Position numbers and translations under genes: made by a program. The notes under the pieces were generated by a model, which saw only the letters and a program-made list of their open reading frames with translations, was not told the origin of the DNA and searched no databases. From Rhyacophila brunnea (taxonomy: Eukaryota > Arthropoda > Insecta > Trichoptera > Rhyacophilidae), in contig JAGYXB010001996.1 in NCBI GenBank assembly GCA_022495005.1, positions 1,426,001 through 1,490,000 on the forward strand: a stretch of DNA of 64,000 nt, in the 5' to 3' direction. Below, piece after piece: positions 20,041 to 34,500 of this stretch. The stretch's first letter is position 1. Every line of letters starts with the position of its first letter.

Positions 20041-22639
20041 CGACGCTTGTTTTCTATTACCTTTCAAACGCTGTCAACTGCAGGCTGTCCATGAATGAAA
20101 GGTAAAAGAGGATAAGTTTTGATAAAATTGATTTTTCATATTTCGACGCTTGTTTCCTATTACCTTTCAAACGATGTCAACCGCAGGCTGTCCATGAATG
20201 AAAGGTAAAAGAGGATAAGTTTTGATGAAATTGAGTTTTCATATTTCGACGCTTGTTCCCTATTACCTTTCAAACGATGTCAACCGCAGGCTGTCCATGA
20301 ATGAAAGGTAAAAGAGGATACGTTTTGATAAAATTAAGTTTTCATATTTCGACGCTTGTTCCCTATTACCTTTCAAACCATGTCAACCGCAGGCTGTCCA
20401 TGAATGAAAGTTAAAAGAGGATAAGTTTTGATAAAATTGAGTTTTCATATTTCGACGCTTGTTCCCTATTACCTTTCAAACGCTGTCAACCGCAGGCTGT
20501 CCATGAATGAAGGTAAAAGAGGATAAGTTTTGATAAAATTGAGTTTTCATATTTCGACGCTTGTTCCCTATTACCTTTCAAACGCTGTCAACCGCAGGCT
20601 GTCCATGAATGAAAGGTAAAAGAGGATAAGTTTTGATAAAATTGAGTTTTCATATTTCGACACTTGTTTCCTATTACCTTTCAAACGCTGTCAACCGCAG
20701 GCTGTCCATGAATGAAAGGTAAAAGAGAATAAATTTTGATAAAATTGAGTTTTCATATTTCGACGCTTGTTTCCTATCACCTTTCAAACGATGTCAACCG
20801 CAGGCTGTCCATGAATGAAAGGTTAAAGAGGATAAGTTTTGATGAAATTGAGTTTTCATATTTCGACACTTGTTTCCTATTACCTTTCAAACGCTGTCAA
20901 CCGCAGGCTGTCCATGAATAAAAGGTAAAAGAGGATAAGTTTTGATGAAATTGAGTTTTCATATTTCGACGCTTGTTCCCTATTACCTTTCAAACGCTGT
21001 CTATCGCAGGGTGTCCATGAATGAAAGGTAAAAGAGGATAAGTTTTGATAAAATTGATTTTTCATATTTCGACGCTTGTTCCCTATTACCTTTCAAACGC
21101 TGTCTACCGCAGGCTGTCCATGAATGAAAGGTAAAAGAGGATAAGTTTTGATGAAATTGAGTTTTCATATTTCGACGCTTGTTCCCTATTACCTTTCAAA
21201 CGCTGTCAACCGCGGGCTGTCCATGAATGAAAGGTAAAAGAGGATAAGTTTTGATAAAATTGAGTTTTCATATTTCGACGCTTGTTCCCTATTACCTTTT
21301 AAACGCTGTCAACCGCAGGCTGTCCATGAATGAAAGGTAAAAGAGGATAAGTTTTGATAAAATTGAGTTTTCATATTTCGACGTTTGTTCCCTATTACCT
21401 TTCAAACGCTGTCAACCGCAGGCTGTCCATGAATGAAAGGTAAAAGTGGATAAGTTTTGATAAAATTGAGTTTACATATTTTGACGCTTGTTCCCTATTA
21501 CCTTTCAAACGCTGTCAACCGCAGGCTGTCCATGAATGAAAGGTAAAAGAGGATAAGTTTTGATAAAATTGAGTTTTCATATTTCGACGCTTGTTTCCTA
21601 TTACCTTTCAAACGCTGCCAACCGCAGGCTGTCCATGAATGAAAGGTAAAAAAGGATAAGTTTTGATAAAATTGAGTTTTCATATTTCGACGCTTGTTCC
21701 CTATTACCTTTCAAACGCTGTCAACCGCAGGCTGTCCATGAATGAAAGGTAAAAGTGGATAAGTTTTGATGAAATTGAGTTTTCATATTTTGACGCTTGT
21801 TCCATATTACCTTTCAAACGCTGTCAACCGCAGGCTGTCCATGAATGTAAGGCAAAAGAGGATAAGTTTTGATAAAAATGAGTTTTCATATTTCGACGCT
21901 TGTTCCCTATTACCTTTCAAACGCTGTCAACCACAGGCTGTTCATGAATAAAAGGTAAAAGAGGATAAGTTTTGATGAACTTGAGTTTTCATATTTTGAC
22001 GCTTGTTCCCTATTACCTTTCAAACGCTGTCAACCACAGGCTTTCCATGAATGAAAGGTAAAAGAGGATAAGTTTTGATGAAAATGAGTTTTCATATTGC
22101 GACGCTTGTCCCCTTTTACCTTTCAAACGCTGTCAACTGCAGGCTGTCCATGAATGAAAGGTAAAAGACGATAAGTTTTGATACAATTGAGTTTTCATAT
22201 TTCGACGCTTGTTCCCTATAACCTTTCAAACGCTGTCAACCGCAGGCTGTCCATGAATGAAAGGTAGAAGAGGATAAGTTTTGATAAAATTGAGTTTTCA
22301 TATTTCGACGCTTGTTCCCTATTACCTTTCAAACACTGTCAACCGCAGGCTGTCCATGAATGAAAGGTAAAAGAGGATAAGTTTTGATGAAATTGAGTTT
22401 TCATATTTCGACGCTTGTTCCCTATTACCTTTCAAACGCTGTCAACCACAGGCTGTCCATGAATGAAAGGTAAAAGAGGATAAGTTTTGATGTAATTGAG
22501 TTTTCATATTTTGACGCTTGTTCCCTATTACCTTTCAAACGCTGTCAACCACAGGCTATCCATGAATGAAAGGTAAAAGAGGATAAGTTTTGATGAAATT
22601 GACTTTTCATATTGCGACGCTTGTTCCCTATTACCTTTC

Positions 22640-23400
22640 AAATGATGTCAACCGCAGGCTGTCCATGAATGAAGGTAGAAGAGGATCAGTTTGATAAAAT
22701 TGAGTTTCATATTTCGACGCTTGTTCCCTATTACCTTTCAAACGCGCTGTCAGCCGCGGGCTGTCCATGAATGAAGGTAAAAGGGATAAAGTTTTGATGA
22801 AATTGAGTTTTCATATTTCGACAGCGATTTCTCTATTACCTTTCAAGCCTTTGCCCTGTCAACCACAGGCTTTCCATGAATGAAAGGATAAAGAGGATAA
22901 GTTTTGATAAAATTGAGTTTTCATATTTTGACACTTGTTCCCTATTACCTTTCAAACGCTGTCAACCGCAGGCTGTCCATGAATGAAAGGTAAAAGAGGA
23001 TAGTTTTGATAAAATTGAGTTTTTATATTTTGACGCTTGTTCCCTTTTACCTTTCAAACGCTGTCAACCGCAGGCTGTCCATGAATGAAAGGTAAAAGAG
23101 GATAAGTTTTGATAAAATTGGGGTTTTCATATTTCGACGCTTGTTCCTATTACATTTTCAAACGCTGTCAACCGCAGGCTGTCCATGAATGAAAGGTAAA
23201 AGAGGGATAAGTTTTGATGAAATTGAGTTTCAAAGCTTGTTCCTATTACCTTTCAAACGCTGTCAACCGCGGGCTGTCCATGGATAAAGGTAAAGATAAG
23301 TTTCGATGAAATTGGGTTTTAATATGTCGACGCTTGTTTCCTTTTACCTTTCAAACGCTGTCAACCACAGGCTGTCCATGAAATGAAAGGTAAAAAGAGG
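22640..23400. repeat. Indel-rich right end of array A2
   Basis: Several monomers close to the right edge have single-base losses and insertions (22640-22880: CAAACGCGCTGTCAGCC, CAAGCCTTTGCCC; 23100-23400: TTGGGGTTTTC, ACATTTTCAAAC, a short unit at 23218-23300). Edge monomers of satellites are often more diverged, but the indel-dominated pattern again suggests sequencing error. Confidence 0.4.
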
Positions 23401-25280
23401 ATAAGTTTTGATAACATTGAGTTTTATATTTCGACGCTTGTTCCCTATTACCTTTCAAACGCTGTCAACCGCAGGCTGTCCATGAATGAAAGGTAAACGA
23501 GGATAAGTTTTGATGAAATTGAGTTTTCATATTTCGACGCTTGTTCCCTATTACCTTTCAAACGCTGTCAACCGCAGGCTGTCCATGAATGAAAGGTAAA
23601 AGAAGATTAGTTTTGACAAAATTGAGTTATCATTCCACACAAGTATATTTCGCATATCTAAAATTTTTTGAATACTGTAATAAATATACATAAATAATTA
23701 CTTTCTTCGCATGCTTGTACGTTGGTTCTGTTTCGACATCTCCACAATCATTACCTCTTCAAAACATTGTTTATATGCAAATGTGAACCGATAGCAAGTG
23801 TTTACTTAAGTCAAATTGACATCTTACGCCAAACTAAAAATTACGTAATATTCATAAACTAAACTTTATGTCGGTGTCATAAAGACGAAACGCCGCTTAC
23901 GCCGAACTGTCCTTAATCAATCGGCATTAATGTCAGTCACACAGGCGTAAAAAGTTGTTCGCCTATATGAAACTAAAATTCCATATTGATTTGTAGATAC
24001 GCCGAGTAATGTCTGGCAAACCGCTATACGTACGAGTTTCATCTTTGTACATATAATAGAACTGCGTTCTAGCAAGACAATGCAATATTTAACTCAAAAC
24101 AGCCATTTTGTAATTTCGCCCTTATGATCCTAGAACCCCGATTTAATGTCAACGACACACATACTCTTGCGCAGCCCTTATGAATGAGAGCTTGGCGCTT
24201 GGAACTCAGAAATAGTAAAAGTTCTATGGCTTGGCGTAATAAGGAAATTTGTTTAGAGTCAATAAATCGGCGAACTATATTTCTGTAGACGATAAGAATG
24301 CCAAAACTATATCCGTCTTCTTTTCAGTGACGAAGGGTGGACGTAGGTTGTGCATATCAGGTATACATAGTGCATACTAAGTTTTGTCAGTCAAACATAA
24401 CATAAGTTTTCATTGAACTCTAAATTGCAATGTTTACTAAGTTTAACTAAGATTTTAAAATTCAATTAAATCCTACTGATCTAAGCGATATAATACTAAA
24501 AAAATATTCGACTATTAGCTGCTGTCTTTCTAATGATTTTTTTTTTACCACCTTTAAAATGCACGTTAATTACATCGATCGGCCGCCTGGTCATTACGCG
24601 CCAGGTGCATCTTCAGCGTCCAAAGTATTAAAAGGATGTATTCTTAATTCAACGAAAATAAATAAATACGACTGTAAACGAGTGCACCATTTTCGTCGGG
24701 TCGCGCATAGCACACCTGAAATATAATGGTTTGGAAAAGGCAGGGCTTAATTGGATTTTAAAAACTAACAGCACCATCTGCCTGTATTCTTAGTTCAATG
24801 AAAACAAATAATTATGACTGACAAAAAGTATAGTGCGCACTATTTATGTTGCATCTCAACAGCCTACCTCCACTCCTCGCCACTGCCATTAGACACAGAG
24901 ATCCATAATTTAAGCTATTAGTAAAAAAAACTTCATCACTTGATATTAAAATATATAAGTAATAATATACTTACAAATCAACTATCACACACATATTATG
25001 TGTAAACTTACCTACATATGAAACGTAATATCTGCTTCTTACTTCTCAGTACGGCTATTATAATTTTTAGTTAGACCCCTTTTTCTGATTCTATTTTTGT
25101 GACCGAATTGCATAAGCGACACTAATTCTTAAATTGAGTCATATTTTTAAAAAGTATCAACACCACCACTTAGACACAATCTTCAGGACCTTATAAAAGT
25201 GCAAATTTTAAAAATCGAACCATTGGGTGATTTAGAATGATTTTTTTTCCAAAATTCTTAACTTTTGAACATTTTGTATT

Positions 25281-25370
25281 TTGTCGGTTATTCCCGATAG
25301 CCTTTCAAACGCCGTCGACGTATGAAAGGCTTAAAGGAATAAGCGACAGTTTTAATGAAATGGAGTTCTA
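25281..25370 (+). repeat. Diverged satellite-like hairpin unit in L, copy 2
   Basis: Same as the 3811-3900 unit, with AGCCTTTCA and TGAAAGGCT stem halves intact and one change outside the stem (TTTTAATGAAAT for TTTTGATGAAAT). Confidence 0.8.
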
Positions 25371-26058
25371 TGTAATGGATGTTCTTTTTCATGTGTAAAT
25401 AAAACTAGCTTAACGGTGCATAAAAACATACAAACTATTAAATTTCCATATGTACCTATGTGATAGTTTAATACCTATTAAATGTGTTTTAAAATAAACA
25501 GTTCGGTTGTTTTTACAACGCTTTTCTTAGCTTGTATTCTTATTTGTCCGGTGATGCTTTGTCCGGTACAAATCTTGCAATCGATTTTTAACTAATTTCC
25601 CGACTAGCTAGACATTTGCAACTTTTAGAATATGTCAGAACACGATGCCAATGCATTCTTTTAATACTTTTAGCCCTTTAAGTAGAATTGAATTCATTTT
25701 CAGTTAATTCTGTTTTGTATGAAAAGTTATTTCGACACCATTATCGGTTGCTAGGGGTCTGGGGTCCTAGCAACTAAATTATTAATATATACGTGCCTTA
25801 CTATTGAAATCATTATGACATATTGTCAAGTACTTACAATTTTTTTTAAATCGTTTAAGCTATTCAAGTCAAGTTGATATGGTTCAACAGAATTTAAAAA
25901 CGTTGTATATAAAAAGTTCTTTTTTATCTTGTAATTATTTTTATATAGGTAATATTTTATCTTAACAAATCCAGTATTCTCAAAATATAAATTCATTTTA
26001 AATCAAAAATGATGCTTTAGGTAAGTAAGTAGGTACCTAGGTACATACCTAATTCATT

Positions 26059-26319
26059 TTGCTATTGTCAAAATATATTTTCCTTCCAAGCGGACCAACT
26101 CATCACGCTGATAGTGAAGAGGCGACGTTGGACCTAGCTCGGCCACTGCGGACGCCTGAAGAGAAGTTCAACCTGACTGACCTGTTTCTTACAAGCCACC
26201 ATATTCCAACGGAAGGGCACCAAATAACATCTACAGACCTACAAAGTTATCTAAAGAATGGATGGGGGAGCCGCCGTCGAAAACTAACCAATCAAGACTC
26301 GCAGCTGGACACAATCTGA
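26059..26319 (+). pseudogene. 86-codon open frame in Y, copy 2
   Basis: Counterpart of the 4590-4850 frame with two amino-acid changes (THHA for THHT, KLT for KLP). It also starts with TTG and has no ATG. Not recognised; treated as a possible captured exon with no evidence of expression. Confidence 0.25.
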
Positions 26320-26639
26320 CATTCGAATGACGTTTTCAAAATGGCGTCCATAGTGTAGTTCGTAGTTCAATTTTTGACCATTCTTTAGATAAGTTTGTAG
26401 GACTGTACGCTATGGCCCCCACATCCTTAACCGGGCCCCCAGGCTTGGATCTTTGGCGGGAGACCCTTACCTATCACTAAGGACAAATACAGTGTGACGC
26501 TCCACATAGCGTTTTCCAAATGGTGTATACGGTAAAATTAATGTGTATATTTAGTGTTTTTTGCATATTTTAATACATCCATTTGAATCATAATCGCAGG
26601 CGACTTTTTTTTACTATGGAAGCAATTTTGTGATTTGTG

Positions 26640-26840
26640 TGTTTATCTCACTTATCTGATGGACTCGCCTCACCGGGCCCCTAGGCTAGGGCCCTGCCAG
26701 AGCTTCCCTTGTGGGGGCCATGCTGTACACGGTGTATACGGCGGAGCCACGGAATGCTGGAATGAGGCAAGGAGACTGATGAGTGACAGGGATTCTTGGA
26801 AGCGCCGAGTGGTGTCCATAATATGTTTCAACTAAGTGGC
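26640..26840. repeat. GC-rich dispersed repeat module in Y, copy 2
   Basis: Counterpart of the 6118-6315 module. One extra T in an upstream T-run changes the frame, so the long frame seen in copies 1 and 3 is shortened. This supports reading it as non-coding repeat. Confidence 0.55.
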
Positions 26841-28554
26841 GGACAAGACATTTATAACAAAATACATCCAATTTGTAAAAAAAAAAACTTCGCTATAACC
26901 TTTCTAGTAAAGCAACCAGCAGCCCGGTAAGTAGGTACTACTACCTATGAGAGAAAATATGGCGTTTTGTGGTAGTACCTAGGTATCTAGTGAAGAATAT
27001 TAGTTTAGAAAAACTATTTTTTCTCCCATGAATAATATTTGGGAGATTTTCAAAAATTGCTTTATTAATTAGTCTTTTCCAAATTATTTACTTGTATTAA
27101 AACAACAAAAAAATCAATAGTACATAATTCTTGTTAAAATTATCAATTTACAAGTCTGAAAGGCATTAAAGAATCGCTTGTACTCAAAACATGACATCGA
27201 CATTAGGTACTTCTTTTACCAAAAGTCCAGAAATATAATATTATTATTTATTTACAACATTGAAGTAAATAATGCTATCTCGGTTAACCTATAATATTCA
27301 TGTACAATACATAATAATTACAAGATAAAAATAACTTTTTATATACTTACAACGTTTTTAAATTTTCTGTTAAATAATCATATAAACTTGACTTGACTAG
27401 CTTGAAACGATCAAAAAAAATTGTACTTGATAGAAATGAGTCGTATAGTTCCTATATACGATAAGTGCACTTTTGGTCAAAATTGAGATAATGATGACAT
27501 TTTTTTCTACCGCCAGCGCTCCACAATTTGGTTCAGTTGATTCGTTCCTAAAAACTATAAATTCAAAGTGGAAGGAAATACATCAAGGAAACGATTCATC
27601 AATTAGGAATTATGGAAAAAGAACGTGGATCATCGGGAAAGGTATTGAAAATAAGACTATTTTGCATTAAATGTTGGCAAATACTGGGAGATTGAGAATT
27701 TCTCTCGAATTAAACAATTGTTTTTATTTTAGTTATTTCCGTACTTTTTTGTAATTGTTCTACCTGCACAAAATAAAATATGTGTGAATGTAAACTTCCC
27801 TCGTTTCAAATAATGGTTTTTTAATAACATTTTTTATAACATTTTTTTCTGTTAAAAATTACTCGGAATACGTTTATTTAAAAAAAAAATTTGTGATTAC
27901 ATTCTTGATAGTAAAAAAATGTCAAAATTATACATAATAGGTACATTGTGTAAAAGTACATGTTGTTTTTTCATGGTATGCTTGATCCAGTGCAAGGGCC
28001 TAATGGTTTGGGCGAATGGCTAACAACCATTCCTCGAAAAAAAGGGTATCTTAATATATTCTTCACTCTGTGGAGGTTCCAATGCTCTGCTTAGGAGCGA
28101 AGACGGTAATTACATTTGTGTATCTTTTTCTACTATCACTTACCTAAAAAATCTTTTTAAGTTACCTAACCATGTTATATGTTTTTGATTTTATTTTACT
28201 AATCATCTGTCTAATTGATTGAGAAAAGACAAAACTTATGTTCGATTCGTTCTAATGTATTAGGTTTTATGATAATAAATAAATTTTAAAAAAATACGAT
28301 TTTTATTTTACTGACGAAAATTCCCAGATCACCAATGAATGAAATCATTCTAACAAATAATTTTTGTATTTATTGAAATAATAATTGTTTTTTATTTACC
28401 CTATACTTGTCAACCACTCATCGTTAGCGTTGAGAAACAAAGACCGATAAGTCACACCTACTGGGTTCCTAAATACCATAAATTTGACAGTTAGTTCCAA
28501 ATGCCGATAAATCCATCACTGTTTTGTCAATTTCTCCTTTACTGCTATGAAAAT

Positions 28555-31500
28555 GGTAAAAGAGGATAAGTTTTGATGAAATTGAGTTTTCATATTTCGA
28601 CGCTTGTTCCCTATTACCTTTCAAACGCTGTCAACCGCAGGCTGTCCATGAATGAAAGGTAAAAGAGGATAAGTTTTGATAAAATTGAGTTTTCATATTT
28701 CGACGCTTGTTCCCTATTACCTTTCAAACGCTGTCAACCGCAGGCTGTCCATGAATGAAAGGTAAACGAGGATAAGTTTTGATGAAATTGAGTTTTCATA
28801 TTTCGACGCTTATTCCCTATTACCTTTCAAACGCTGTCAACCGCAGGCTGTCCATGAATGAAAGGTAAAAGAGGATAAGTTTTGATAAAATTGAGTTTTC
28901 ATATTTCGACGCTTGTTCCCTATTACCTTTCAAACGCTGTCAACCGCAGGCTGTCCATGAATGAAAGGTAAAAGAGGATAAGTTTTGATAAAATTGAGTT
29001 TTCATATTTCGACGCTTGTTCCCTATTACCTTTCAAACGCTGTCAACTGCAGGCTGTCCATGAATGAAAGGTAAAAGACGATAAGTTTTGATACAATTGA
29101 GTTTTCATATTTCGACGCTTGTTCCCTATAACCTTTCAAACGCTGTCAACCGCAGGCTGTCCATGAATGAAAGGTAGAAGAGGATAAGTTTTGATAAAAT
29201 TGAGTTTTCATATTTTGACGCTTGTTCCCTATTACCTTTCAAACGCTGTCAACCGCAGGCTGTCCATGAATGAAAGGTAAAAGAGGATAAGTTTTGATGA
29301 AATTGAGTTTTCATATATCGACACTTGTTCCCTATTACCTTTCAAACGCTGTCAACCGCAGACTGTCCATGAATGAAAGGTAAAAGATGATAAGTTTTGA
29401 TAAAATTGAGTTTTCATATTTCGACGCTTGTTCCCTATTACCTTTCAAACGCTGTCAACCGCAGGCTGTGCATGAATGAAAGGTAAAAGAGGATAAGTTT
29501 TGATAAAATTGAGTTTTCATATTTCGACGCTTGTTCCCTATTACCTTTCAAACACTGTCAACCGCAGGCTGTCCATGAATGAAAGGTAAAAGAGGATAAG
29601 TTTTGATGAAATTGAGTTTTCATATTTCGACGCTTGTTCCCTATTACCTTTCAAACGCTGTCAACCACAGGCTGTCCATGAATGAAAGGTAAAAGAGGAT
29701 AAGTTTTGATGTAATTGAGTTTTCATATTTTGATGCTTGTTCCCTATTACCTTTCAAACGCTTTCAACCGCAGGCTGTCCATGAATGAAAGGTAAAAGAG
29801 GATAAGTTTTGATAAAATTGAGTTTTCATATTTCGGCGCTTGTTTCCTATTACCTTTCAAACGATGTCAACCGCAGGCTGTCCATAAATGAAAGGTAAAA
29901 GAGGATAAGTTTTAATAAAATTGAGTTTTCATATTTCGACGCTTGTTCCCTATTACCTTTCAAACGTTGTTAACCGCAGGCTGTCCATGAATGAAAGGTA
30001 AAAGAGGATAAGTTTTGATGAAATTGAGTTTTCATATTTCGACGCTTGTTCCCTATTACCTTTCAAACGATGTCAACCGCAGGCTGTCCATGAATGAAAG
30101 GTAAAGAGGATGCTTCGAATGAAATTGAGTTTTCATATTGCGACGCTTAGCCCTATTACCTTTCAAACGCTGTCAACCGCAGGCTGTCCATGAATGAAAG
30201 CAAAAGAGGATAAGTTTTGATAAAATTGAGTTTTCATATTTTGACGCTTGTTCCCTATTACCTTTCAAACGCTGTCAACTGCAAGCTGTCCATGAATGAA
30301 AGGTAAAAGATGATAAGTTTTGATAAAATTGAGTTTTCATATTTCGACGCTTGTTCCCTATTACCTTTCAAACGCTGTCAACCGCAGGTTGTCCATGAAT
30401 GAAAGGTAAACGAGGATAAGTTTTGATGAAATTGAGTTTTCATATTTCGACGCTTGTTCCCTATTACCTTTCAAACGCTGTCAACCGCAGGCTGTCCATG
30501 AATGAAAGGTAAAAGAGGATAAGTTTTGATAAAATTGAGTTTTTATATTTCAACGCTTATTCCCTATTACCTTACAAACGCTGTCAACCGCAGGCTGTCC
30601 ATGAATGAAAGGTAAAAGAGGATAAGTTTTGATATAATTGAGTTTCCATATTTCGGCCCTTGTTCCCTATTACCTTTCAAACGCTGTCAACCGCAGGCTG
30701 TCCATGAATGAAAGGTAAAAGAGGATAAGTTTTGATGAAATTGAGTTTTCATATTTCGACGCTTGTTTCCTATTACCTTTCAAACGATGTCAATCGCAGG
30801 CTGTCCATGAATGAAAGGTAAAAGAGGAAAAGATTTGATAAAATTGAGTTTTCATATTTCGACGCTTAGCCCTAATACCCTTTCAAACGATGTCAACCTC
30901 GCAGGCTGTCCGCGAATGAAAGCAAAAGAGGATAGTTTTGATAAAATTGAGTTTTCATATTTCGACGCTTATCCCTATTACCTTCAAAACGCTGTCAACC
31001 GCAGGTCCATGAATGAAAGGTAAAAGAGGATAAAATTTTGATGAAATTGAGAGTTTTCATATTTCGTTGACGCTTGTTCCTCATTACCTTCAAACGATGC
31101 GTCAACCGCAGGCTGTCCATGAATGGCGCGTAAAAAGAGGATAAGTTTTGATAAACGAGTTTCTATTTTGACGCTTGTTCTCCCTATTACCTTCAAAACG
31201 CTGTCAACCACAGTATTGTCCATGAATGAAAAGGTAAAAGAGGATAAGTTTTGATAAAATTGAGTTTTCATATTTCGACGCTTGTTCCCTATTACCTTTC
31301 AAACGCTGTCAACCGCAGGCTGTCCATGAATGAAAGGTAAAATAGGATAAGTTTTGATAAAATTGAGTTTTCATATTTCGACGCTTGTTCCCTATTACCT
31401 TTCAAACGATGTCAACCGCAGGCTGTCCATGAATGAAAGGTAAAAGAGGATAAGTTTTGATAAAATTGAGTTTTCATATTTCGACACTTGTTCCCTATTA

Positions 31501-34500
31501 CCTTTCAAACACTGTCAACCGCAGGCTGTCCATGAATGAAAGGTAAAAGAGGATAAGTTTTGATAAAATTGAGTTTTCATATTTCGACGCTTGTTTCCTA
31601 TAACCTTTCAAACGATGTCAACCGCAGGCTCCATAAATGAAAGGTAAAAGAGGATAAGTTTTAATAAAATTGAGTTTTCATATTTCGACGCTTGTTTCCT
31701 ATTACCTTTCAAACGTTGTTAACCGCAGGCTGTCCATGAATAAAAGGTAAAAGAGGATAAGTTTTGATGAAATTGAGTTTTCATATTTCGACGCTTGTTC
31801 CCTATTACCCTTCAAACGCTGTCAACCGCAGGCTGTCCATGAATGAAAGGTAAAAGAGGATAAGTTTTGATAAAATTGAGTTTTCATATTTCGACGCTTG
31901 TTTCCTATCACCTTTCAAACGATGTCAACCGCAGGCTGTCCATGAATGAAAGGTAGAAGAGGATAAGTTTTGATAAAATTGAGTTTTTATATTTCGACGC
32001 ATGTTCCCTATTACCTTTCAAACGCTGTCAACCGCAGGCTGTCCATGAATGAAAGGTAAAAGAGGATAAGTTTTGATAAAATTGAGTTTTCATATTTCGA
32101 CGCTTGTTCCCTATTACCTTTCAAACGCTGTCAACTACAGGCTTTCCATGAATGAAAGGTAAAAGAGGATAAGTTTTGATGAATTTGAGTTTTCATATTG
32201 CGACGCTTGTTCCCTATTACCTTTCAAACGCTGTCAACCGTAGGCTGTCCATGAATGAAAGGTAAAAGAGGATAAGTTTTGATAAAATTGAGTTTTCATA
32301 TTTCGACGCTTGTTCCCTATTACCTTTCAAATGATGTCAGCCGCAGGCTGTCCATGAATGAAAGGTAGAAGAGGATAAGTTTTGATAAAATTGAGTTTTC
32401 ATATTTCGACGCTTGTTCCCTATTACCTTTCAAGCGCTGTCAACCGCAGGCTGTCCATGAATGAAAGGTAAAAGAGGATAAATTTTGATAAAATTGAGTT
32501 TTCATATTTCGACGCTTGTTCCCTATTACCTTTTAAACGCTGTCAACCGCAGGCTGTCCATGAATGAAAGGTAAAAGAGGATAAGTTTTGATAAAATTGA
32601 GTTTTCATATTTCGACGCTTGTTCCCTATTACCTTTCAAACGCTGTCAACCGCAGGCTGTCCATGAATGAAAGGTAAAAGTGGATAAGTTTTGATAAAAT
32701 TGAGTTTTCATATTTCGACGCTTATTCCCTATTACCTCTCAAACGCTGTCAACCGCAGGCTGTCCATGAATGAAAGGTAAAAGAGGATAAGTTTTAATAA
32801 AATTGAGTTTTCATATTTCGACGCTTGTTCCCTATTACCTTTCAATCGCTGTCAACCGCAGGCTGTCCATGAATGAAAGGTAAAAGAGGATAAGTTTTGA
32901 TAAAATTGAGTTTTTATATTTCGACGCTTATTCCCTATTACCTTTCAAACGCTGTCAACCGCAGGCTGTCCATGAATGAAAGGTAAAAGAGGATAAATTT
33001 TGATGAAATTGAGTTTTAATATTTCGACGCTTTGAAATTCCTATTACCTTCAAAACGCTGTCAACCGCAGGATGTCCATGAATGAAAGGTATAAGAGTAT
33101 AAGTTTCGATAAAATTGAGTTTTCATATTTCGACGCTTGTTCCCTATTACCTTTCAAACGCTGTCAACCGCAGGCTGTCCATGAATGAAAGGTAAAAGAG
33201 GATAAGTTTTGATAAAATTGAGTTTCCATATTTCGGCGCTTGTTCCCTATTACCTTTTAAACGCTGTCAACCACAGGCTGTCCATGAATGAAAGGTAAAG
33301 AGGATAAGTTTTGATAAAATTGAGTTTCCATATTTTGACGCTTGTTCCCTATTACCTTTCAAACGCTGTCAACCGCAGGCTGTCCATTAATGAAAGGTAA
33401 AAGAGGATAAGTTTTGATAAAATTGAGTTTTCATATTTCGACGCTTGTTCCCTATTACCTTTCAAACGCTGTCAACCGCAGGCTGTCCATGAATGAAAGG
33501 TAAAAGAGGATAAATTTTGATAAAATTGAGTTTTCATATTTCGACGCTTGTTCCCTATTACCTTTCAAACAATGTCAACCGCAGGCTGTCCATGAATGAA
33601 AGGTAAAAGAGAATAAAATTTGATAAAATTGAGTTTTCATATTTCGACGCTTGTTCCCTATTACCTTTCAAACGCTGTCAACCGCAGGCTGTTCATGAAT
33701 GAAAGGTAAAAGAGGATAAGTTTTGATGAAATCAAGTTTTCATATTTCGACGCTTGTTCCCTATTACCTTTCAAACGCTGTCAACCGCAGGCTGTCTATG
33801 AATGAAAGGTAAAAGAGGATAAGTTTTGATAAAATTGAGTTTTAATATTTCGACGCTTGTTCCCTATTACCTTTCAAACGCTGTCAACCGCAGGCTGTCC
33901 ATGAATGAAAGGTAAAAGAGGATAAGTTTTGATAAAATTGAGTTTTCATATTTCGACGCTTGTTCCCTATTACCTTTCAAACGCTGTCAACCGCAGGCTG
34001 TCCATGAATGAAAGGTAAAAGAGGATAAGTTTTGATAAAATTGAGTTTTCATATTTCGACGCTTGTTCCCTATTACTTTTCAAACGCTCTCAACCGCAGG
34101 CTGTCCATGAATGAAAGGTAAAAGAGGATAAGTTTTGATAAAATTGAGTTTTCTTATTTCGACGCTTGTTCCCTATTACCTTTCAAACGCTGTCAACCGC
34201 AGGCTGTCTATGAATGAAAGGTAAAAGAGGATAAGTTTTGATAAAATTGAGTTTTCATATTTCGACGCTTGTTCCCTATTACCTTTCAAACGCTGTCAAC
34301 CGCAGGCTGTCCATGAATGAAAGGTAAAAGAGGATAAGTTTTGATGAAATTGAGTTTTCATATTTCGACGCTTGTTCCCTATTACCTTTCAAACGCTGTC
34401 AACCACAGGCTGTCCATGAATGAAAGGTAAAAGAGGATAAATTTTGATGAAATTGAGTTTTCATATTTCGACGCTTGTTCCCTATTACCTTTCAAACGAT

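Larger units (their letters stand above)
8027..23632. repeat. Satellite array A2 (103-bp monomer, about 150 copies)
   Basis: Fifteen kilobases of head-to-tail monomers, all on one strand. Period checked at 8101/8204: 103 bp. Each monomer contains TTACCTTTCA (for example 8175-8184) and TGAAAGGTAA (8214-8223), a perfect 10-bp inverted repeat around a 29-nt loop that holds GCTGTC twice. Variants recur in blocks (9950-10570 with 20290-20890; 12540-12740 with 21800-21995; 14085-14360 with 19435-19690), so long stretches were duplicated as groups. Some patches are rich in small indels. It ends with a long-type edge monomer (ATCATTCCACACAAGT) at 23629. All open frames inside are incidental. Confidence 0.97.
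23633..28554. repeat. Inter-array unit, copy 2
   Basis: Same order as copy 1 without the hAT insertion: L (23633-25506), left arm of Y (25507-25943), Y interior (25944-27309), inner right arm (27310-27437), truncated X (27438-28554). X stops at the same place as in copy 1 (CTGCTATGAAAATG) and passes into satellite, so copies 1 and 2 share one breakpoint. Confidence 0.92.

Noticed and set aside
8027..23632. CRISPR-like array of regular direct repeats
   Set aside because: The repeat is the whole 103-bp unit with no unique spacers, in eukaryotic DNA; this is satellite DNA.
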